Assembly: GCA_910584065.1 (NCBI GenBank)
Contig: CAJTZN010000001.1
Location: 62,001 to 126,000, forward strand
Length of the DNA: 64,000 bases
Origin: an uncultured Eubacterium sp.
GTDB taxonomy: Bacteria; Bacillota; Clostridia; Lachnospirales; Lachnospiraceae
Direction of reading: 5' to 3'
The position numbers and the translations under genes are program-made. This document shows, piece by piece, positions 60,579 through 64,000 of the stretch (the first letter of the stretch is position 1; every line of letters starts with the position of its first letter). The notes below the pieces were generated by a model that was not told where the DNA came from, searched no databases, and saw nothing but the letters and a program-made list of their open reading frames with translations.

Positions 60579-61478
60579 ATGTACGACATCATTATTATCG
60601 GCGCGGGGCCAGCGGGGATCAGCGCTGCTGTCTATGGAAAGAGCAGAGGGAAAAACGTTCTGCTATTGGAAAAAAGCAAGGTGGGTGGATTGATCGGGAC
60701 GGTATCTACCGTCACGCACTATACGGCGATCGTGGAAGGAGAATCTGGCCGATCATTTGCTGCGAGGATGAAGGAGCAGGCACTCCGCGCTGGTGTGGAA
60801 ATCCGCTATGAACATGTGAGTGAAACAAAACTGACGGGTGAGATAAAAAAAGTCGTTACAGATCAGGACACGTATGAATCGAAAACACTGATTCTGGCAA
60901 ATGGCGGTTCCGGACGTATGCTGGGAATCCCCGGCGAGGATCTGAAGGGCGTTAGATTAAACGCACCCAAAGATGGGATGGATTATAAAGGAAAACATGT
61001 TTATGTGATCGGCGGGGCAGACGGGGCGGTAAAGGAAGCGCTCTATCTGGCTGAAATAGCGGCAAAAGTCACGATCGTATGTGTGGAAGACGAACTTGCC
61101 TGTATTCAGGAATTTAAAGATAAAGTCTCGACTCGTGATAATATTGAGGTCATGCCGCATGCCAGCCTTACTGCCGTATATGGTGGAGAATCTGTGGAAG
61201 AACTCGAATTTACAGATAATCAGACAGGGGAGAAGCAGAGGGTAAGGGATACCGAGTGCGGGATTTTTGTATACGCCGGGATCATCCCGAATACGCAGAT
61301 GTACACGGAACTAAAATTAGAGGATGGATATATTCCGGTGGATGGCTCCATGCAGACGGAAATACCAGGAGTATTTGCGGCAGGGGATCTATGTGTGAAA
61401 AAAGTGAGACAAGTGGCTACTGCGGTTTCCGATGGCGCGATCGCGGGTATTCATGCGGCGGCTGTATGCGGAGGGTGA
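60579..61478 (+). CDS. Thioredoxin reductase-like FAD/NAD(P) oxidoreductase lacking CxxC
   Basis: The 299-residue flavoprotein starts with GAGPAGISAAVYGK (FAD), has the second dinucleotide motif VIGGADGAVKEAL, and ends GVFAAGDLCVKKVRQVATAV as thioredoxin reductases do. Where the redox CxxC should be, it reads N128-A-P-K131, so it cannot pass electrons through a disulfide in the standard way. Ferredoxin-linked or orphan flavin reductase functions are possible. AAAGGAGGATA precedes ATG 60579. A bidirectional-looking terminator follows. Confidence 0.88.
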   Translation: MYDIIIIGAGPAGISAAVYGKSRGKNVLLLEKSKVGGLIGTVSTVTHYTAIVEGESGRSFAARMKEQALRAGVEIRYEHVSETKLTGEIKKVVTDQDTYESKTLILANGGSGRMLGIPGEDLKGVRLNAPKDGMDYKGKHVYVIGGADGAVKEALYLAEIAAKVTIVCVEDELACIQEFKDKVSTRDNIEVMPHASLTAVYGGESVEELEFTDNQTGEKQRVRDTECGIFVYAGIIPNTQMYTELKLEDGYIPVDGSMQTEIPGVFAAGDLCVKKVRQVATAVSDGAIAGIHAAAVCGG

Positions 61479-61519
61479 TCCAGAAATCTGTTTCCATGTG
61501 CAGGCGTGAAAAAGGACAA

Positions 61520-61570
61520 ATGGTGTAAAGCGTTGAACTATCCATCGCTTTACACCATGTTTTTGTTTTG
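61520..61570. terminator. Strong, probably bidirectional terminator
   Basis: ATGGTGTAAAGCG (61520-61532) is perfectly complementary to CGCTTTACACCAT (61546-61558), with a 13-base loop. T-rich tracts flank it on the + strand (GTTTTTGTTTT) and on the - strand, so it can serve both the flavoprotein gene and the convergent small ORF. Confidence 0.88.
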
Positions 61571-61573
61571 GGT

Positions 61574-61723
61574 TTAACTTAGTTCTTTATTATTCGCAAG
61601 TATGTTTTTCTTGCGGAGTTTTAGTCTCTCTTTTTCTTTTTCATCTTGTTCCTTGTCTATTAACTCATCTACAAAATTTAATAAAGCATTATAAACTTCA
61701 AATTGCTGATCGCTCATGCCCAT
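61574..61723 (-). CDS. Small 49-residue protein, unknown
   Basis: A short minus-strand gene. The product begins MGMSDQQFEVYNALLNFVDE, followed by LIDKEQDEKEKERLKLRKKN, and is a charged helical protein, probably a coiled coil. Support comes from the ribosome binding site AGAAAGCAGGTGATC directly before the ATG (14 of 15 bases complementary to the 16S 3' end), and from a promoter and terminator at either end. I do not recognise the family. An ATG two codons later (61717) is an alternative start. Confidence 0.7.
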   Translation of the reverse strand: MGMSDQQFEVYNALLNFVDELIDKEQDEKEKERLKLRKKNILANNKELS

Positions 61724-61768
61724 ATGATCACCTGCTTTCTATATTGTGAACAAAATTGTCGCTTCTAC

Positions 61769-61803
61769 GATATAAGTATATCACAACCTAGGTGCAAAGT
61801 CTA
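61769..61803 (-). promoter_or_regulatory. Predicted promoter and palindrome for the small ORF
   Basis: On the minus strand TAGACT (61798-61803), 17 bp, and TATACT (61775-61780). The perfect inverted repeat GATATA-AG-TATATC (61769-61782) overlaps the -10 box and may be an operator. Confidence 0.45.
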
Positions 61804-61928
61804 TCCAATTCTTTGTTAGCATTTGAGATGCTGACAGTTTTCTCCCGTCATAGAGAACGCATATGTTGGTATGTGGAATTGGCCGCCTATGTCGTGGAGC
61901 GGACGAACCCCTGACTGAGAAAAAAATG

Positions 61929-61957
61929 TTGTTCGTTCCCTCAAGTTGTGTTACAAT
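61929..61957 (+). promoter_or_regulatory. Predicted promoter of the TerD-family gene
   Basis: TTGTTC (61929-61934), 17 bp, TACAAT (61952-61957), about 100 bp before the gene. The transcript would begin just ahead of a long hairpin. Confidence 0.6.
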
Positions 61958-61991
61958 CAAATACAGATAAAAAGTAGGTATCAACAAAAAA

Positions 61992-62030
61992 ATCCGCGCA
62001 TGTTTTTTAGTGTAAAACGTGTGCGCGGAT
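61992..62030 (+). other. Long leader hairpin before the TerD-family gene
   Basis: ATCCGCGCATG (61992-62002) pairs with CGTGCGCGGAT-type sequence ending at 62030, and an inner TTTT/AAAA stem closes a seven-base loop, with a two-base bulge. No T-run follows. It lies 13 bp before the TAGGAGGA ribosome binding site. Confidence 0.55.
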
Positions 62031-62055
62031 CGTGAAAAACGTTAGGAGGACACGG

Positions 62056-62661
62056 ATGAGCATTAGTTTGGAAAAAGGGAAAAAAATCAGTCTGGAGAAA
62101 AAAACATCTTCTGGTCTCGGTGAGATACTGGTGAATCTGAATTGGAACGCAAGACCGCAGAAGCAGGGGTTTTTAAAAACACTGTTATCTGGTTCCGGCG
62201 CGATCGACCTCGATCTGGGGTGTCTGTTTGAATTGAAGAACGGATATAAGGGAACCGTGCAGGCGCTCGGAAATGCGTTTGGAAATCTGAACGCGGAGCC
62301 TTTTATCGCCTTGGATGGCGACGATAGGACTGGGGCATCGGTGGCAGGAGAGAATCTCAGGATCAATGGAAATCATATTGCCGACATAAAACGGATCCTG
62401 GTTTACACGTTCATTTATGAAGGCGTGGCGAACTGGCAGCAGGCGGACGCCATCGTTACCATTAAGTATCCGGGTGCCGAGGACATCGTGGTGAAAATGG
62501 ATTCCTATAATTCAAGATTGACGATGTGCGGTCTGGCGCTTTTTGAAAATGTAAACGATGAGACGTTTAGTGTCGAGAAGATTGTTCAGTTCTATCAGGG
62601 ACATAGAGATTTAGACCGGGCATTTTCCTGGGGGTTAAACTGGAGAGCAGGCCGCAAGTAA
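62056..62661 (+). CDS. TerD-family protein
   Basis: The 201-residue protein has the TerD fold: SISLEKGKKISLEKKTSSGL at the start, IDLDLGCLFELKNGYKGTVQ, the calcium-binding type stretch ALDGDDRTGASVAGENLRIN, and YTFIYEGVANWQQADAIVTI. The family is linked to tellurite, stress and phage resistance, although cellular roles are unsettled. Here it stands alone, without the usual terABCEF partners. ATG 62056 lies five bases after TAGGAGGA. Confidence 0.88.
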   Translation: MSISLEKGKKISLEKKTSSGLGEILVNLNWNARPQKQGFLKTLLSGSGAIDLDLGCLFELKNGYKGTVQALGNAFGNLNAEPFIALDGDDRTGASVAGENLRINGNHIADIKRILVYTFIYEGVANWQQADAIVTIKYPGAEDIVVKMDSYNSRLTMCGLALFENVNDETFSVEKIVQFYQGHRDLDRAFSWGLNWRAGRK

Positions 62662-62717
62662 ATGAACATACGATTTCCCGTGGTGTTGGGAACCGGACGG
62701 AGAGAGAAGTGGTGAAC

Positions 62718-63434
62718 ATGCTTTCAATCGCGGTCTGCGATGATGAAGTGGTCGAATGCTGCCGCCTGGCGCGGAAGATCAAAGAGAGTTTGGAACAAAT
62801 GAACATAAGGTGCACGATCCGCCAGTTCTGCAGTGGCAGGGAGTTATTGCAGGCGCCGGAAAGTTTTGACATAATCTTTCTTGACATTATCATGGACGAT
62901 CTCGACGGGATGAAAACGGCGCAGAAGTTCCGCGACCGGGCATGTGATAACATACTTGTTTTTGTATCTTCCAGCAGGGAGTATGTGTTTGAGGCCTATG
63001 ACGTGGAGGCATTCCATTATCTGTTGAAACCGGTGGATGACAAAAAACTGGGAAATATACTGCGTAAAGCGGTGCACAAATCAGAGAGCCGTTCACAGGA
63101 TTATATCATTGCCAGCCGGGAACGGCAAAAGAAGAAGCTGTTTTTGCATGGTATTTACTACTTTGAGGCGAAGGGAAGGATCCTTGACGTACACGGGGCG
63201 GACGGGATATTTACCTATTATGGACAGATCGGCCAGATGGAGGAAAAGCTGCGGGAAAAAGGCTTTTTCCGGTGTCATAAGAGCTTTTTGGCCAACTTGA
63301 GATATGTCAATAGTTATAACCGGCAGGAACTGATGCTCGACAATGGGGAGCGGATCGCCATTGCGAAGCGAAGATATGAGGCGTTTTGTCAGGAAATCCT
63401 CCGCTTCATGCGAGAAAGCGGGGGAATCGTATGA
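62718..63434 (+). CDS. LytTR-type response regulator (AgrA-like)
   Basis: The 238-residue regulator has a receiver domain (SIAVCDDEVVECCRLAR, phosphoacceptor D56 in IIFLDIIMDDLDG, KPVDDKKL) and a LytTR DNA-binding domain (ILDVHGADGIFTYYGQIGQM, FFRCHKSFLANLRYV). It overlaps the next gene by ATGA, as agrA-type genes often pair with a sensor. ATG 62718 is preferred by family N-terminus; GTG 62709 and 62712 are in frame. Target genes are unknown. Confidence 0.9.
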   Translation: MLSIAVCDDEVVECCRLARKIKESLEQMNIRCTIRQFCSGRELLQAPESFDIIFLDIIMDDLDGMKTAQKFRDRACDNILVFVSSSREYVFEAYDVEAFHYLLKPVDDKKLGNILRKAVHKSESRSQDYIIASRERQKKKLFLHGIYYFEAKGRILDVHGADGIFTYYGQIGQMEEKLREKGFFRCHKSFLANLRYVNSYNRQELMLDNGERIAIAKRRYEAFCQEILRFMRESGGIV

Positions 63435-64000
63435 TAATAGGTGCGTTTTGCCATGCGGCATATCTTTTTGCGGCTGCTCTGTTCTGCGGTCGATATCTGG
63501 GTGGTTCCGCCCCAAAAGAAGCAGGCACAGGTTCCCATAAGAATGGATGGTTGTTTTTCCTTCTATCGTTTGTCGTCTATCTGCTGATCGAAACGGCGAA
63601 TCAAAGTGTTTCGGGGCCGTATATCCTGTATTGTATGCTGAATCAGATCGTTTTCGCGGGACTGGTGCTGGTGCTGTTTCCAGCGGACAGGGAGAGAAAA
63701 GTGCTGGCGGCCTCGATGCTGTTGGCAGTCAGGGCGATGGTCACTCTTTTTTGCGAGTCAGGTTTATCATGTGTTCTGCTGTTTTGGCGGCATTTGGCAG
63801 ATAAAGTTTCACAGCCTCTTCTGCGTGAGTGGGAGAATGCGCTGATCTGTTGTTTCAGTTTCGCGGCGGCGGTATGTGTGCTGTACTGGTTGTCAAAGCG
63901 TGTGGCGCCTATTTTTTTCGGGGGGACAGAGGAAGGTACAGGGGGAAATTTTCCAAGGTCTCGAAAATGGTATATTACGGTGGCGGTTCCGCTGCTCGTG
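63431..64000 (+). CDS. N-terminal part of a membrane sensor (3' partial), probably histidine kinase
   Basis: The frame is open from ATG 63431 to the window end, giving 190 residues; it overlaps the regulator stop by four bases. About five or six hydrophobic segments are seen (for instance LFFLLSFVVYLLIE, LYCMLNQIVFAGLVLVLF and ALICCFSFAAAVCVLYWL). A membrane sensor followed by an HATPase of the AgrC/NatK kind is expected, but the kinase part is beyond the edge, so the class is inference from context. Confidence 0.7.
   Translation, partial: MIIGAFCHAAYLFAAALFCGRYLGGSAPKEAGTGSHKNGWLFFLLSFVVYLLIETANQSVSGPYILYCMLNQIVFAGLVLVLFPADRERKVLAASMLLAVRAMVTLFCESGLSCVLLFWRHLADKVSQPLLREWENALICCFSFAAAVCVLYWLSKRVAPIFFGGTEEGTGGNFPRSRKWYITVAVPLLV

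Larger units (their letters stand above)
61724..62055. other. Intergenic region between the small ORF and the TerD gene
   Basis: About 330 bp with no gene I can support. It holds the two divergent promoters and the leader hairpin listed separately. Between 61804 and 61928 I see no clear motif. Confidence 0.6.

Noticed and set aside
61861..61928. Possible tRNA or small RNA in the long intergenic region
   Set aside because: No cloverleaf or conserved TpsiC-type box could be traced; I also found no tRNA or rRNA gene anywhere in the window.

Overview
The window is a stretch of chromosome from a motile, low-to-mid GC Gram-positive bacterium of the Clostridia, most likely a Lachnospiraceae-type anaerobe. 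The inference rests on gene order (dprA-topA, then a very long fla/che cluster, then rpsB-tsf, pyrH-frr-uppS-cdsA-dxr-rseP-ispG-polC), on the presence of Gram-positive PolC, on the MEP isoprenoid genes dxr and ispG, and on strong AGGAGG-type ribosome binding sites that often drive TTG starts. Species cannot be named from the sequence alone.

Layout. (1) 2-4620: DNA metabolism block, comM (5' truncated by the window edge), dprA, topA. (2) 4738-39335: flagellar and chemotaxis supercluster, all on the + strand: flgB flgC fliE fliF fliG fliH fliI fliJ, a MotE/YlxF-like gene, fliK flgD, a TIGR02530-type gene, flgE flbD motA motB fliL fliM fliY cheY fliO fliP fliQ fliR flhB flhA flhF flhG, a PilZ gene, cheB cheA cheW cheD, a small membrane protein, the flagellar sigma factor, a FapA/DUF342 protein, and three less known proteins, one SwrB-like and one with a YceG-like fragment. 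The sequence suggests that this is not one transcript: I see a vegetative promoter before flgB, a sigma-28-type promoter and folded leader before fliK, a terminator after flgE followed at once by a new promoter, and further promoters before fliM and flhA. (3) 39365-41381: rpsB-tsf with its own promoter, a folded leader, a spacer of tandem palindromes and a strong terminator. (4) 41399-45244: three genes (a LacI-fold/GGDEF diguanylate cyclase, a NodB-fold protein with altered catalytic residues, a bactofilin) that separate rpsB-tsf from pyrH. (5) 45275-56347: pyrH frr uppS cdsA dxr rseP ispG polC, coupling nucleotide, translation, envelope and isoprenoid functions to replication. (6) 56355-64000: accessory genes on both strands: an AlbA_2/ATPase-type regulator, a DHH phosphoesterase, a MATE exporter, a thioredoxin-reductase-like flavoprotein lacking its CxxC pair, a 49-residue minus-strand ORF, a TerD-family protein, and a LytTR response regulator followed by a truncated membrane sensor gene.

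How it works together. The supercluster encodes the basal body, export gate, rod, hook, stators, switch and most of the chemotaxis phosphorelay. c-di-GMP is likely to bear on motility: a PilZ protein sits between flhG and cheB, and a diguanylate cyclase with a canonical inhibitory site lies just downstream of rpsB-tsf. No cheC is present between cheW and cheD, but FliY keeps both CheC-type phosphatase motifs.

The most unusual features are a roughly 120-residue glycine/alanine/asparagine-rich, collagen-like insertion inside the essential polymerase PolC; a 24-residue tandem repeat at the start of DprA; palindromic 15-bp repeats between rpsB and tsf; an 18-bp duplication that copies the fliP stop codon; and in-frame repeats in two other genes. 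Together they suggest a genome that tolerates or generates short tandem duplications whose unit is a multiple of three.
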